DNA from: Thalassospiraceae bacterium
GTDB taxonomy: Bacteria > Pseudomonadota > Alphaproteobacteria > Rhodospirillales > Magnetovibrionaceae
Length of the DNA stretch: 11,815 nt
Assembly: GCA_030638205.1 (NCBI GenBank)
Contig: DAOWFB010000080.1
Coordinates: 1 to 11,815 of the forward strand
Direction of reading: 5' to 3'
The notes under the pieces were generated by a model that saw only the letters and a list, made by a program, of their open reading frames with translations, did not search any database and was not told where the DNA came from. A program made the position numbers and the translations under genes. Of this stretch, positions 1 to 7,182 are shown one piece after another. The first letter of the stretch is position 1. Each line of letters opens with the position of its first letter.

Positions 1-29
1 CTCCTAAACTATTTGGTATTCCCCCCACA

Positions 30-64
30 GGCAACGGTTGGCTTTTTACCTCATAATCGTTGCC
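30..64. repeat. Inverted repeat upstream of tRNA-Leu
   Basis: GGCAACG at 30-36 is the exact reverse complement of CGTTGCC at 58-64, giving a 7-bp stem around a 21-base loop. There is no T-run after it, so it is not an intrinsic terminator by itself. It could be the 3' structure of a gene lying left of the window, or a chance match. No clear -35/-10 pair for the tRNA was found in positions 1-79. Confidence 0.3.
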
Positions 65-79
65 GGGTTTGGTATATAT

Positions 80-167
80 GCGGTCGTGGCGGAACTGGTA
101 GACGCGCAGCGTTGAGGTCGCTGTGGGAGTTAATCCCGTGGAAGTTCGAGTCTTCTCGACCGCACCA
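80..167 (+). tRNA. tRNA-Leu, anticodon GAG
   Basis: A complete cloverleaf can be drawn. The acceptor stem GCGGTCG (80-86) pairs with CGACCGC (157-163). The anticodon stem CAGCG/CGCTG (107-111, 119-123) encloses the loop TTGAGGT, with anticodon GAG at 114-116, which reads CUC and CUU leucine codons. A long variable arm around GGGA/TCCC marks a class II tRNA (Leu/Ser type), and the T loop TTCGAGT is standard. Discriminator A164 is followed by a genome-encoded CCA (165-167). The molecule is 88 nt with CCA. It is transcribed alone, with a terminator 18 bases downstream. Confidence 0.97.
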
Positions 168-184
168 AATTCCATACCCATTTT

Positions 185-224
185 AAGAGGGCTCGCAGCA
201 TTTTATACGCCGCGGGCCCTTTTT
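185..224 (+). terminator. Intrinsic terminator of tRNA-Leu
   Basis: AGGGCTCGC (188-196) pairs with GCGGGCCCT (212-220) through nine positions including one G-T wobble. Flanking A and T residues extend the stem, and a T-run follows (220-224). It lies between tRNA-Leu and mgtE and should separate the two transcripts. Confidence 0.85.
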
Positions 225-267
225 CATGTAATCTCTGCTGGCACAGGAAAAGTTTAGGTATCACACC

Positions 268-1692
268 ATGACAGACAAAGAATTGAAAACTCCAGAGCTG
301 GAAACACCAGAGCCAGAAATGGGTGAAGCCGAAAACCGGGTTGGCTTCGAAGTTTCGGTGGTGGGCGATATAATTGCCGCCCTTGATTCCGAAAATATAA
401 ATGCCGTGCGCGAAATTGTTGCGCCATTGCATTATTCCGATGCCGCCGATTTGCTGGAACAGCTTAACGCCGAACAACGCCGTCTGTTGCTTGAGTATGC
501 CCAAGATATTCTTGATCCAGAATTTCTAGCCGAAATTGATGAAACCGTTCGTGATGAAGTAATCGAACATATCGGCCTTGATAATGTTGCCGAAGCACTG
601 GCCGAACTTGATACCGATGATGCGGTAAACGTTATCGAAGAAATGCATGAGGACGAACAACAGCAAGTTCTCGAAGCAATTCCAGAGGCCGACCGCGCAT
701 TAATCGAACAATCACTTTCTTACCCAGAAGATAGCGCCGGGCGTTTGATGCAGCGCGAAGTAATGACCGTGCCGCAATTTTGGACGGTTGGTGAAACAAT
801 CGATTTCATGCGTGAAAGCGCCGAACAAGAAGAATGGGCGGTACCGGGATTATTTTATGAAATAATTGTGGTTGATCCCAAATATTTTCCAGTTGGAAGA
901 GTACCGCTTAGTGTACTTTTAAGCGCCAAACGCCCAATCAACATAACCGATATAATGTCTGATGAAATTAAACTTGTTCCCGCGACTATGGATCAAGAAG
1001 AGGTAGCCCATCTGTTTCGTAGGCGTGATTTGGTATCGGCATCGGTGGTGGATGAAGTTGGTCGCCTAGTTGGTATTATAACCATTGATGATGTTGTTGA
1101 TGTTATCGATGAAGAGGCCGAAGAAGATATCATGCGTATGGGTGGCGTGCGTGAAGATGATCTTTATTCCGCCGCCATTGATACCACCCGTTCACGTTTT
1201 TCGTGGCTGTTTGTAAATCTTATCACCGCCATAGCGGCATCATTGGTTATTGGGTTTTTTCAGGCATCCATTGAACAAATTGTTGCCTTGGCGGTGCTGA
1301 TGCCAATAGTTGCATCCATGGGCGGTAATGCGGGAACCCAAACGCTAACAGTTGTGGTTCGCGCCCTTGCGACCAAAGAAATCACCACGGCAAACGCAAT
1401 GCGTCAGGTCGGCAAGGAATCCATGGTCGGTGCCATAAACGGAATTTTATTTGCAGCCTTGATGGGGCTGGTGGCGTGGCTGTGGTTTGACATTCCCATG
1501 CTAGGCGCGGTTATTGCCATGGCGATGGTAATAAACCTTGTGGTTGCCGGCTTGGCGGGCGCTTCTATTCCGCTATTTTTGGAAAAAGTTGGCGTTGATC
1601 CGGCCATTGCATCCAGCGTTTTCCTTACAACGGTTACCGATGTTATCGGGTTTATGGTCTTTCTTGGCCTTGGCACGTGGTTGCTGATATAA
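268..1692 (+). CDS. mgtE: Magnesium transporter MgtE
   Basis: This is an inner-membrane Mg2+ channel/transporter of the MgtE family; 474 residues fits the usual 450-480. The order is as expected: an acidic helical N domain (about 30-145); the conserved YPEDSAGRLM element (152-161) leading into two CBS domains (to about 275), with VGRLVGIITIDD in the second; an acidic linker/plug helix (DEEAEEDIMRMGGV, 281-294); then about five membrane helices (310-474). MGGNAGTQ (351-358) is the membrane-domain signature. D458 in TTVTDVIGF matches the pore aspartate that binds Mg2+ in characterised MgtE proteins. In that family the acidic N/CBS region senses cytosolic Mg2+ and closes the pore. The ATG at 268 has only a distant AGGAAA (245-250); ATG 319 is an alternative start that keeps the N domain. 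It stands alone between the tRNA-Leu terminator and the response-regulator pair; no Mg2+ leader RNA is evident. Confidence 0.95.
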   Translation: MTDKELKTPELETPEPEMGEAENRVGFEVSVVGDIIAALDSENINAVREIVAPLHYSDAADLLEQLNAEQRRLLLEYAQDILDPEFLAEIDETVRDEVIEHIGLDNVAEALAELDTDDAVNVIEEMHEDEQQQVLEAIPEADRALIEQSLSYPEDSAGRLMQREVMTVPQFWTVGETIDFMRESAEQEEWAVPGLFYEIIVVDPKYFPVGRVPLSVLLSAKRPINITDIMSDEIKLVPATMDQEEVAHLFRRRDLVSASVVDEVGRLVGIITIDDVVDVIDEEAEEDIMRMGGVREDDLYSAAIDTTRSRFSWLFVNLITAIAASLVIGFFQASIEQIVALAVLMPIVASMGGNAGTQTLTVVVRALATKEITTANAMRQVGKESMVGAINGILFAALMGLVAWLWFDIPMLGAVIAMAMVINLVVAGLAGASIPLFLEKVGVDPAIASSVFLTTVTDVIGFMVFLGLGTWLLI

Positions 1693-1697
1693 TTAAT

Positions 1698-1711
1698 TAT
1701 TACATGTAATA
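1698..1711. promoter_or_regulatory. 14-bp perfect palindrome before the response regulator
   Basis: TATTACATGTAATA is a perfect dyad centred at 1704/1705, 5 bases after the mgtE stop and 37 bases before the next start codon. Its length and AT-rich shape suit a dimeric repressor site, but there is no T-run, so it is not a terminator. The binding protein is unknown, and a chance AT-rich palindrome remains possible. Confidence 0.4.
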
Positions 1712-1748
1712 GGCGGCCCCTAACCATCTTTGTATAGGATGAAACCTT

Positions 1749-2279
1749 ATGGACGAAAACAACTTATCCTCATTAAGGGTAATGGTGGTTGATCCTTATT
1801 CTCAGTTACGTGAAATTGTCCGCGATATACTTATTCGCGGCATCGGCGTGGCCGAAGTAGTAGAAGCCAAAGATGGCGAAGAGGCTCTTTCGCATATGCG
1901 CGATTTTCCCCCCGATGTTGTAATTGCTGATTCTTCTATGAAACCCATAAATGCAATTGAAATGACAAAACAAATTCGCGCTGGCGAAGATGGCCTAGAC
2001 CCGCATATTGCGGTTATTGTTATTTCAGGCCGTGCCGAAGTTGGTGAAATAGTGGCTGCACGCGACGCAGGGGCAAACGAATATTTGGCCAAGCCGGTTT
2101 CGGCCAAAATATTGGAATTAAGGCTTCATTCTATTTTTGAACACCCCAGACCATTTGTTCGGGCCAATAGTTTCTTTGGCCCTGACCGTAGGCGACATGA
2201 TAGTGAAAGATTTCATGGGTCGGAACGACGAGTTGAAGAGGCTGAGCATGTTGAAAACCCTGATATGGCATTGGATTAA
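1749..2279 (+). CDS. Single-domain (CheY-like) response regulator
   Basis: This is a 176-residue receiver-domain protein with no recognisable output domain, so it probably acts by protein-protein contact in a phosphorelay. The receiver spans about residues 8-132. The phospho-acceptor is D61 (VVIADSSM), the switch Ser is S93 (VISGR), and the conserved Lys is K115 (AKPVS). The acidic pocket shows VVDP with only D15, where most receivers have two adjacent acidic residues. The tail FVRANSFFGPDRRR (about 136-149) is, from memory of the family, a shared extension of alphaproteobacterial stand-alone receivers. It starts at ATG 1749 with AGGA at 1736-1739. Its stop overlaps the next gene's start (TAATG), so the two are translationally coupled. 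No histidine kinase is present in the window, so the input signal is unknown. Confidence 0.88.
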   Translation: MDENNLSSLRVMVVDPYSQLREIVRDILIRGIGVAEVVEAKDGEEALSHMRDFPPDVVIADSSMKPINAIEMTKQIRAGEDGLDPHIAVIVISGRAEVGEIVAARDAGANEYLAKPVSAKILELRLHSIFEHPRPFVRANSFFGPDRRRHDSERFHGSERRVEEAEHVENPDMALD

Positions 2280-2743
2280 TGAAATTAAATTTAATAAAGC
2301 TTGCCGTTGGCGTTGAAGATGTTGCCCATTTGGCCCAATTGCAAAAAGAGCGAGTCAAGCAAGCCAAGGCACAAAAAAAATGGGCCAACAATAAATCAAG
2401 CCCTCGCCACATTACCCGGCAACGCCCCAAACGCGAGGACGAATTGCTGGATGGCGGCTCCATTTATTGGGTCATAAAGGGATTTGTAAGGGCGCGTCAA
2501 AATATCATTGCCATGGATGAGGTTCCGCTTGATGCCAGTGATGCCAAGCCCGGGCGTATACCAAAGCCCAAATGCGCTTTGGTTCTTGATCCGGATATTG
2601 TTCCCACATCGCCCCGCAAGCACCGTGCTTTTCAGGGCTGGAGATACTTAGAAGCCGATAAGGCACCAAAAGACGCGAGCGCGGGTGGGGTTGAGATACC
2701 TGATGATTTGGCCGCCGATCTGGGCGAACTGGGCCTGCTTTGA
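2279..2743 (+). CDS. DUF1489 family protein, function unknown
   Basis: This 154-residue protein matches the alphaproteobacterial DUF1489 family as I recall it. The opening LNLIKLAVG, the central DGGSIYWVIKGFVRARQ (58-74), CALVLDPDIVPTSP (about 99-112), HRAFQGWRYL (114-123) and the ending LGELGLL are the family's landmarks. It has no signal peptide or membrane segment, so a cytosolic location is likely. The stretch around 24-50 is rich in Lys/Arg (ERVKQAKAQKKW onwards) and could contact nucleic acid, but that is only inference. The ATG shares its first base with the preceding TAA stop, so translation should depend on ribosomes finishing the response regulator. No function is established that I know of. 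Confidence 0.85.
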   Translation: MKLNLIKLAVGVEDVAHLAQLQKERVKQAKAQKKWANNKSSPRHITRQRPKREDELLDGGSIYWVIKGFVRARQNIIAMDEVPLDASDAKPGRIPKPKCALVLDPDIVPTSPRKHRAFQGWRYLEADKAPKDASAGGVEIPDDLAADLGELGLL

Positions 2744-2847
2744 ACTCCTAGATATCCACATCTTCTGCACCTTGCATACTCCACATTTTCGGCCACAATG
2801 GGCGCCAAGCAATAATCGATTCCCACAATCAGGATAGGGGCCAACTC

Positions 2848-3354
2848 ATGGCAGGAAGTGTTAATAAGGTAATTTTGGTAGGCAATCTGGGGCGCGACCC
2901 AGAGGTACGGTTTACTCAGGACAATAAAAAAATTGTAACCCTAAGCTTGGCCACGTCTGATTCGTGGAAAGACAAAAACACCGGTGAACGCAAGGAAAAG
3001 ACCGAATGGCACCGGGTTGTTATTTTTAACGAAGGCCTTGCCAATATTTCTGAGCAATACCTGCGCAAAGGTTCCAAGATTTATATTGAAGGTGCGCTTC
3101 AAACCCGTAAATGGACCGATAAGGACGGAGTTGATAAATATTCAACCGAAGTGGTCCTTCAGGGCTTTAACAGCGTTATGACCATGCTTGATGGCCGTAG
3201 CGGTGGCGGTTCCGAAGGCGGAGGCGGCGGCTTCTCTGGCCAGTCATCAGGCGGCGCTAGTGGCGGTGCTGCTGGTGGCGCTAGTGGTGGCTCTGGCGGC
3301 GGTGATGATTTCTCTGCCCCCGGTGGCGGGTTAGATGACGAGATTCCGTTCTAG
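2848..3354 (+). CDS. ssb: Single-stranded DNA-binding protein SSB
   Basis: SSB coats single-stranded DNA during replication, recombination and repair, and recruits partners through its C-terminal tip. The 168-residue protein has the usual design. The OB fold (about 4-113) opens with SVNKVILVGNLGRDPEVR and contains WHRVVIF and YLRKGSKIYIEGALQTRKW; W40, W54 and W89 are candidate DNA-stacking residues. A Gly/Ser-rich flexible linker follows (about 117-152). The acidic tip DDEIPF (163-168) is the canonical partner-binding hexapeptide. Start ATG 2848 has a purine-rich SD (AGGATAGGGG, 2831-2840). The linker DNA contains imperfect repeats of a GGCGCTAGTGG-like unit (about 3252-3290), a place where length can drift. 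The gene is closed by the strong terminator at 3381-3422, and the next gene is gyrA. Confidence 0.97.
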   Translation: MAGSVNKVILVGNLGRDPEVRFTQDNKKIVTLSLATSDSWKDKNTGERKEKTEWHRVVIFNEGLANISEQYLRKGSKIYIEGALQTRKWTDKDGVDKYSTEVVLQGFNSVMTMLDGRSGGGSEGGGGGFSGQSSGGASGGAAGGASGGSGGGDDFSAPGGGLDDEIPF

Positions 3355-3380
3355 GTAATGCCTAAAATAGTTTTTTAAAT

Positions 3381-3422
3381 AAATAACCCCCGAACTTTCC
3401 ACGGTTTGGGGGTTATTTTTTG
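3381..3422 (+). terminator. Strong intrinsic terminator of ssb
   Basis: AAATAACCCCC (3381-3391) pairs perfectly with GGGGGTTATTT (3408-3418). Four more inner pairs (GAAC with GTTT read antiparallel, one wobble) bring the stem to 15 bp around an 8-base loop. A run of six T (3416-3421) follows. The A-tract on the 5' side means it could also work on the minus strand, although no minus gene points at it. Confidence 0.93.
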
Positions 3423-3649
3423 CCTAAAAACCACGCCCGGATTGCTACTGTCCACAGGCTGTTTTTTGCCCCAAAAAACACCACATAAACTATTGATATA
3501 AAAAGCAAAATTAAGCAAAAAAAGGTCACTATAATGTTGTCTATTGGGCGGTCAAAATGCTACATTCTGACCACTAAATAATAAACAAATCCGGCCCCCA
3601 TAGTCTTAATCGGGCCACTACATAACTCATTGATAAAACAGGGTTTTTC
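3423..3649 (+). promoter_or_regulatory. gyrA upstream region with -10 box TATAAT
   Basis: This 227-base gap holds no plausible gene. A perfect -10 hexamer TATAAT lies at 3530-3535, preceded by a long A-rich stretch (3498-3523), but no good -35 hexamer stands 16-18 bases upstream. Start of transcription near 3542 would leave an mRNA leader of about 108 bases. GGTCA occurs just upstream of the -10 (3524-3528) and again downstream (3550-3554), with its inverse TGACC at 3568-3572. The leader also holds a small GGCCC/GGGCC hairpin (3593-3597, 3612-3616). The promoter call is moderate and the operator idea weak. Confidence 0.45.
3461..3479. repeat. Short perfect inverted repeat
   Basis: GTTTTTTG (3461-3468) and CAAAAAAC (3472-3479) are exact reverse complements around a 3-base spacer. 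The element sits in the ssb-gyrA gap, downstream of the ssb terminator and upstream of the probable gyrA promoter. A-tract/T-tract DNA of this kind is often intrinsically bent. A regulatory role is possible but not shown. Confidence 0.4.
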
Positions 3650-6382
3650 TTGACAACCGAAGCCTCCCCGCCGCCACCGGCAAGCCCCGATGTTGAATCG
3701 GTAGCTATCGAAGACGAAATGAGGAACTCCTACCTCGATTATGCCATGAGCGTAATCGTCAGCAGGGCCCTTCCCGACGTGCGTGACGGCCTCAAGCCAG
3801 TTCATCGTCGCATCATCTATGCCATGAACGAAAACGGCTACGATGCAGGCAAACCCTTCAAAAAATCCGCCCGCATCGTTGGTGATGTTATGGGTAAATA
3901 TCACCCGCACGGTGATAGCGCCATTTATGATGCCATGGTACGTATGGCCCAGAGCTTCTCTCTGCGTTTGCCGTTAATTGACGGGCAGGGTAACTTTGGC
4001 TCCATGGACGGCGACAGGGCCGCTGCCATGCGCTATACCGAGGCCCGCATGGCCAAGGCAGCCCATGCCCTGATTGACGATATTGACAAAGATACGGTCG
4101 ATTTTCAGCCCAATTATGACGACAGCTCAAAAGAACCAAAAGTTCTGCCGTCCCGCATTCCCAATCTTTTGGTCAATGGCGCAGGCGGTATTGCGGTTGG
4201 CATGGCGACAAATATTCCGCCGCACAATCTGGGTGAGGTAATAGACGCCTGTTTCGCCCTGATGGACGACCCCGACATAGATATTAATGGTTTGATGGAA
4301 CACATGCTTGCACCGGATTTCCCCACCGGGGGAATTATCCTTGGCAAGCAAGGCGTAATTTCGGCATTTCATACGGGCCGTGGCTCGGTTGTTATGCGCG
4401 GGCGCACATCATTTGAAACCGGCAACAAAGGCCGTGATGCAATTATTATTTCCGAAGTTCCCTATCAGGTGAACAAAGCCCGCATGGTCGAAACAATGGC
4501 CGAATGCGCGCGCGATAAAAAAATAGAAGGCATAGCCGATATACGTGACGAGTCTGATCGCAATGGCGTACGCGTTGTGGTCGAAGTTAAAAAAGACGCC
4601 ATGGTCGAAGTTGTGCTCAACCAACTTTATAAATTCACACCACTGCAAACATCATTTGGCGTTAATATGCTGGCTCTTAACGGTGGCCGCCCGCAACAAA
4701 TGAACCTGAAGGAAATACTTCGGGCGTTTGTTGATTTCCGCGAAGAAGTAATTCGCAGGCGTACTGTTTTTCAACTGGGCAAAGCAAGAGACAAAGCCCA
4801 TTTGTTGGTTGGCTTGGCCATAGCCGTTGCCAACATTGATGATGTAATCGCCCTTATACGCAAGGCACCGGACCCAGCCACCGCACGAGAAAAATTAATG
4901 GCCAAATCGTGGCCTGCCGAAGACGTGCGTTCGCTTATCGAACTAATTGACGAGCCGGGCCGTAGTGTGGTTGAGGGTAAATACATCCTTTCCGAAGCCC
5001 AAGCCCGCGCCATTTTGGAACTGCGTCTCCATCGCCTAACCGGGCTTGAGCGCGATAAAATCGCTGGCGATTTAACCGAGCTTGGCGAAGAAATAAAAGG
5101 CCACTTGGAAATACTCGGCTCGCGCGAAAAGTTATTTTCTATTTTGCGCTCTGAATTGACCGAAATGAAAGAAAAATTCGCTACCCCACGGCGCACGACC
5201 ATGGAAGAAAACGAATTTGAACACGACATCGAAGACCTTATCCAACGCGAAGACATGGTGGTTACGGTTTCTAACACCGGTTATATAAAACGGGTTCCGC
5301 TATCTTCGTACCGCGCCCAACGCCGTGGCGGCAAGGGCCGTTCGGGCATGAGCACACGCGATGAAGATTTTGTTTCACAGGTATTTGTGGTTAACACCCA
5401 CACCCCGGTTCTTTTCTTTTCCAGCACCGGGATTGCATACAAGCTAAAGGTTTATAAATTACCCCTTGCCAGCCCGACTGCGCGCGGCCAAGCAATGATA
5501 AATATTTTGCCGCTGGAACAAGGCGAAACAATAACAACATTAATGCCCATGCCCGAAGACGAGAAAGCATGGAAGGATATGTTTGTTATTTTTGCCACAT
5601 CCAGTGGAAATATCCGGCGCAACCGGCTTTCAGATTTTGAATCCATAAAAGCAAATGGCAAAATCGCCATGAAACTTAACGATGGCGATGGCCTGATTAG
5701 CGTTCAGGTGGCAACCGAAGACGATGATGTGTTGTTGGCTGCCAGTGGGGGTAAATCAATCCGTTTCCCCGTTACCGATGTCAGGGTATTTTCGGGGCGA
5801 ACCTCAACCGGGGTGCGCGGCATTAAATTAAAAGCCAAGGACGAAGTTATTTCCATGTCTATCGTTCGTCATGTTGATTTCAAAACAGAAGAACGCGATG
5901 CTTATCTCAAACTGCAAAGTGCCCGCAGGCGCGTTGCCCGGGGTGAGGGCGAAGGTGAGGGCGAGCTTGTAACCGATCCGGTTGTGACAGACCTTGGCCA
6001 AGAACGCTTTGACGAAATGGAAGGCATGGAAGAATTCATTCTTACCGTCACCGTTAACGGTTATGGCAAGCGCACATCGGCTTACGAATACCGCATTGCC
6101 GGACGTGGCGGGCAGGGCATAACCAACATTGAAACATCTAAACGCAACGGCAATGTAATTGCTTCATTCCCGGTGACCAGCACCGATCAGCTAATAATGG
6201 TTACCGATGGTGGTCAGCTTATCCGTACCACGGTTGTAGATATTCGCATTGCCGGACGCACCACGCAGGGCGTAACATTGTTCAAGACATCCAAGGGCGA
6301 AAACGTAGTTTCCGTTAGTCGCCTAACCGAAGACGATGAGACAGAAGAAGATGAAGGGGGCGACAGCCCTAAGCAGGAATAA
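3650..6382 (+). CDS. gyrA: DNA gyrase subunit A
   Basis: GyrA is the DNA-breaking and rejoining subunit of gyrase, which with GyrB introduces negative supercoils using ATP. The breakage-reunion half begins near residue 16 (VESVAIEDEMRNSYLDYAMSV). Its catalytic tyrosine is Y129 in AAAMRYTEARM. The quinolone-pocket residues are the common sensitive-type ones: S90 and D94 (E. coli 83 and 87). The GyrA box QRRGGKG lies at 557-563 in the C-terminal pinwheel, which also carries the alphaproteobacterial-type insertion with a GEGEGEGE tract (765-772), and the protein ends in an acidic tail. At 910 residues it is long compared with E. coli (875), consistent with that insertion. The start is TTG at 3650: an in-frame stop lies at 3623, no ATG/GTG occurs between, and AGGG (3640-3643) is well placed. 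coaD starts one base after the stop. Confidence 0.97.
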   Translation: MTTEASPPPPASPDVESVAIEDEMRNSYLDYAMSVIVSRALPDVRDGLKPVHRRIIYAMNENGYDAGKPFKKSARIVGDVMGKYHPHGDSAIYDAMVRMAQSFSLRLPLIDGQGNFGSMDGDRAAAMRYTEARMAKAAHALIDDIDKDTVDFQPNYDDSSKEPKVLPSRIPNLLVNGAGGIAVGMATNIPPHNLGEVIDACFALMDDPDIDINGLMEHMLAPDFPTGGIILGKQGVISAFHTGRGSVVMRGRTSFETGNKGRDAIIISEVPYQVNKARMVETMAECARDKKIEGIADIRDESDRNGVRVVVEVKKDAMVEVVLNQLYKFTPLQTSFGVNMLALNGGRPQQMNLKEILRAFVDFREEVIRRRTVFQLGKARDKAHLLVGLAIAVANIDDVIALIRKAPDPATAREKLMAKSWPAEDVRSLIELIDEPGRSVVEGKYILSEAQARAILELRLHRLTGLERDKIAGDLTELGEEIKGHLEILGSREKLFSILRSELTEMKEKFATPRRTTMEENEFEHDIEDLIQREDMVVTVSNTGYIKRVPLSSYRAQRRGGKGRSGMSTRDEDFVSQVFVVNTHTPVLFFSSTGIAYKLKVYKLPLASPTARGQAMINILPLEQGETITTLMPMPEDEKAWKDMFVIFATSSGNIRRNRLSDFESIKANGKIAMKLNDGDGLISVQVATEDDDVLLAASGGKSIRFPVTDVRVFSGRTSTGVRGIKLKAKDEVISMSIVRHVDFKTEERDAYLKLQSARRRVARGEGEGEGELVTDPVVTDLGQERFDEMEGMEEFILTVTVNGYGKRTSAYEYRIAGRGGQGITNIETSKRNGNVIASFPVTSTDQLIMVTDGGQLIRTTVVDIRIAGRTTQGVTLFKTSKGENVVSVSRLTEDDETEEDEGGDSPKQE

Positions 6383-6383
6383 C

Positions 6384-6884
6384 ATGGCTGCCATTCAACC
6401 CAGAACCGGGGTGTATCCCGGTACCTTTGACCCCGCCACCAATGGCCACATGGATATAATTTCACGCGCAACACGGGTGGTTGATAACCTAATAGTTGCT
6501 GTGGCGGTTAACGCTGGCAAGGATCCACTTTTTACCCTCGATGAACGGGTTGATATGGTCAAGAAAGATGTGACCGCGCTTGGGGGGCAAAATATCACGG
6601 TTAGACCGTTTGATAACCTTTTGATGGATTTTGTCGGCGATGCGGGGGCTCAGGTTATTATTCGCGGACTTCGTGCGGTTTCGGATTTTGAATATGAATT
6701 TCAGATGGCTGGAATGAACTCGCGCCTGAACCCAGACATAGAAACCGTGTTTCTTATGGCCTCAGACCGCCACCAGTTCATATCATCGCGCTTTGTAAAG
6801 GAAATAGGGGGCTTGGGCGGCGATATAAGGCATTTTGTCTCTCCGGCGGTGGCCGAACGGCTGAAAGGCAAATTCGCCGAATAG
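6384..6884 (+). CDS. coaD: Pantetheine-phosphate adenylyltransferase CoaD
   Basis: CoaD transfers AMP from ATP to 4'-phosphopantetheine, giving dephospho-CoA in the fourth step of coenzyme A synthesis; it is cytosolic and usually hexameric. The 166-residue length is typical. The nucleotidyltransferase motif GTFDPATNGH (13-22) includes the TxGH-type ATP-binding histidine H22. RGLRAVSDFEYE in the middle and SSRFVKEI toward the end are family signatures. Start ATG 6384 is chosen over longer in-frame starts inside gyrA because AGGA (6375-6378) sits 5 bases upstream and GVYPGTFDP then falls near the N terminus, as in homologues. The gap to the gyrA stop is one base, so the genes are almost certainly co-transcribed and coupled. 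No terminator was found directly after it. Confidence 0.96.
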   Translation: MAAIQPRTGVYPGTFDPATNGHMDIISRATRVVDNLIVAVAVNAGKDPLFTLDERVDMVKKDVTALGGQNITVRPFDNLLMDFVGDAGAQVIIRGLRAVSDFEYEFQMAGMNSRLNPDIETVFLMASDRHQFISSRFVKEIGGLGGDIRHFVSPAVAERLKGKFAE

Positions 6885-6934
6885 GACATATGATTAATCA
6901 GGCCATTATTATGCCAATCACCTGAAATAGGCCA

Positions 6935-6963
6935 TTGACCCGGGGGCAGCCAGCTTTTAAGTT
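6935..6963 (+). promoter_or_regulatory. Candidate promoter of tRNA-Lys
   Basis: TTGACC (6935-6940) and TAAGTT (6958-6963) are separated by 17 bases. The first is a good -35 match, the second a poor -10 match. It would start transcription near 6970, about 38 bases before the tRNA, leaving a leader containing the hairpin AGGGG/CCCCT (6981-6985, 6991-6995). Read-through from coaD is the alternative source of transcript. Confidence 0.35.
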
Positions 6964-7007
6964 CCCGGCGCTTACTTCCAAGGGGAATCCCCCCTAAAAG
7001 ATATTAA

Positions 7008-7083
7008 GGGCACTTAGCTCAGTTGGTAGAGCATCCGACTTTTAATCGGACGGTCATTGGTTCGAATCCAATAGTGCCCACCA
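7008..7083 (+). tRNA. tRNA-Lys, anticodon TTT (UUU)
   Basis: This is a complete 76-nt cloverleaf. The acceptor GGGCACT (7008-7014) pairs with AGTGCCC (7073-7079). The anticodon stem TCCGA/TCGGA (7034-7038, 7046-7050) carries the loop CTTTTAA with anticodon TTT at 7041-7043. The T arm is ATTGG-TTCGAAT-CCAAT. Discriminator A7080 is followed by encoded CCA (7081-7083). It reads AAA and, by wobble, AAG lysine codons. A terminator begins at once downstream. Confidence 0.98.
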
Positions 7084-7084
7084 T

Positions 7085-7117
7085 AAAAACCCAGACCCTA
7101 AAGGTCTGGGTTTTTTT
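7085..7117 (+). terminator. Intrinsic terminator of tRNA-Lys
   Basis: AAAAACCCAGACC (7085-7097) pairs perfectly with GGTCTGGGTTTTT (7103-7115) around the 5-base loop CTAAA, followed by further T residues to 7117. It starts two bases after the CCA end of the tRNA. Confidence 0.95.
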
Positions 7118-7127
7118 GTTTGGCACC

Positions 7128-7182
7128 TTAATTATTCCGCATGCGGGCTTTGGCCCGCTTCGCGGTTGGCCACCATAATTAA
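7128..7182. other. Nested hairpin element, possible small-RNA body
   Basis: Three nested inverted repeats fill this stretch. The outer TTAATTAT (7128-7135) matches ATAATTAA (7175-7182). A middle CCGC (7137-7140) matches GCGG (7162-7165). An inner GCGGGC (7143-7148) matches GCCCGC (7153-7158) around TTTG. It lies between two intrinsic terminators, and no open reading frame explains it. A small RNA ending at the second terminator is one reading; a repeated extragenic palindrome is another. No promoter was identified. Confidence 0.35.

Noticed and set aside
2752..2760. ATATCCACA resembling a DnaA box upstream of ssb
   Set aside because: It is a single near-match to TTATNCACA with a wrong first base and no partner boxes; not evidence for an origin.
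3230..3310. Gly-rich repeats in ssb considered as a mobile or CRISPR-like repeat
   Set aside because: They are in-frame codons of the normal SSB linker, irregular in length and not spaced as an array.
4771..5277. 168-residue minus-strand ORF inside gyrA
   Set aside because: It is low-complexity Ser/Arg-rich sequence, a typical antisense shadow of a conserved coding region.
6336..6383. Longer in-frame start for coaD inside gyrA
   Set aside because: It adds 16 unconserved residues read from gyrA in another frame; ATG 6384 has a good SD and a family-typical N terminus.
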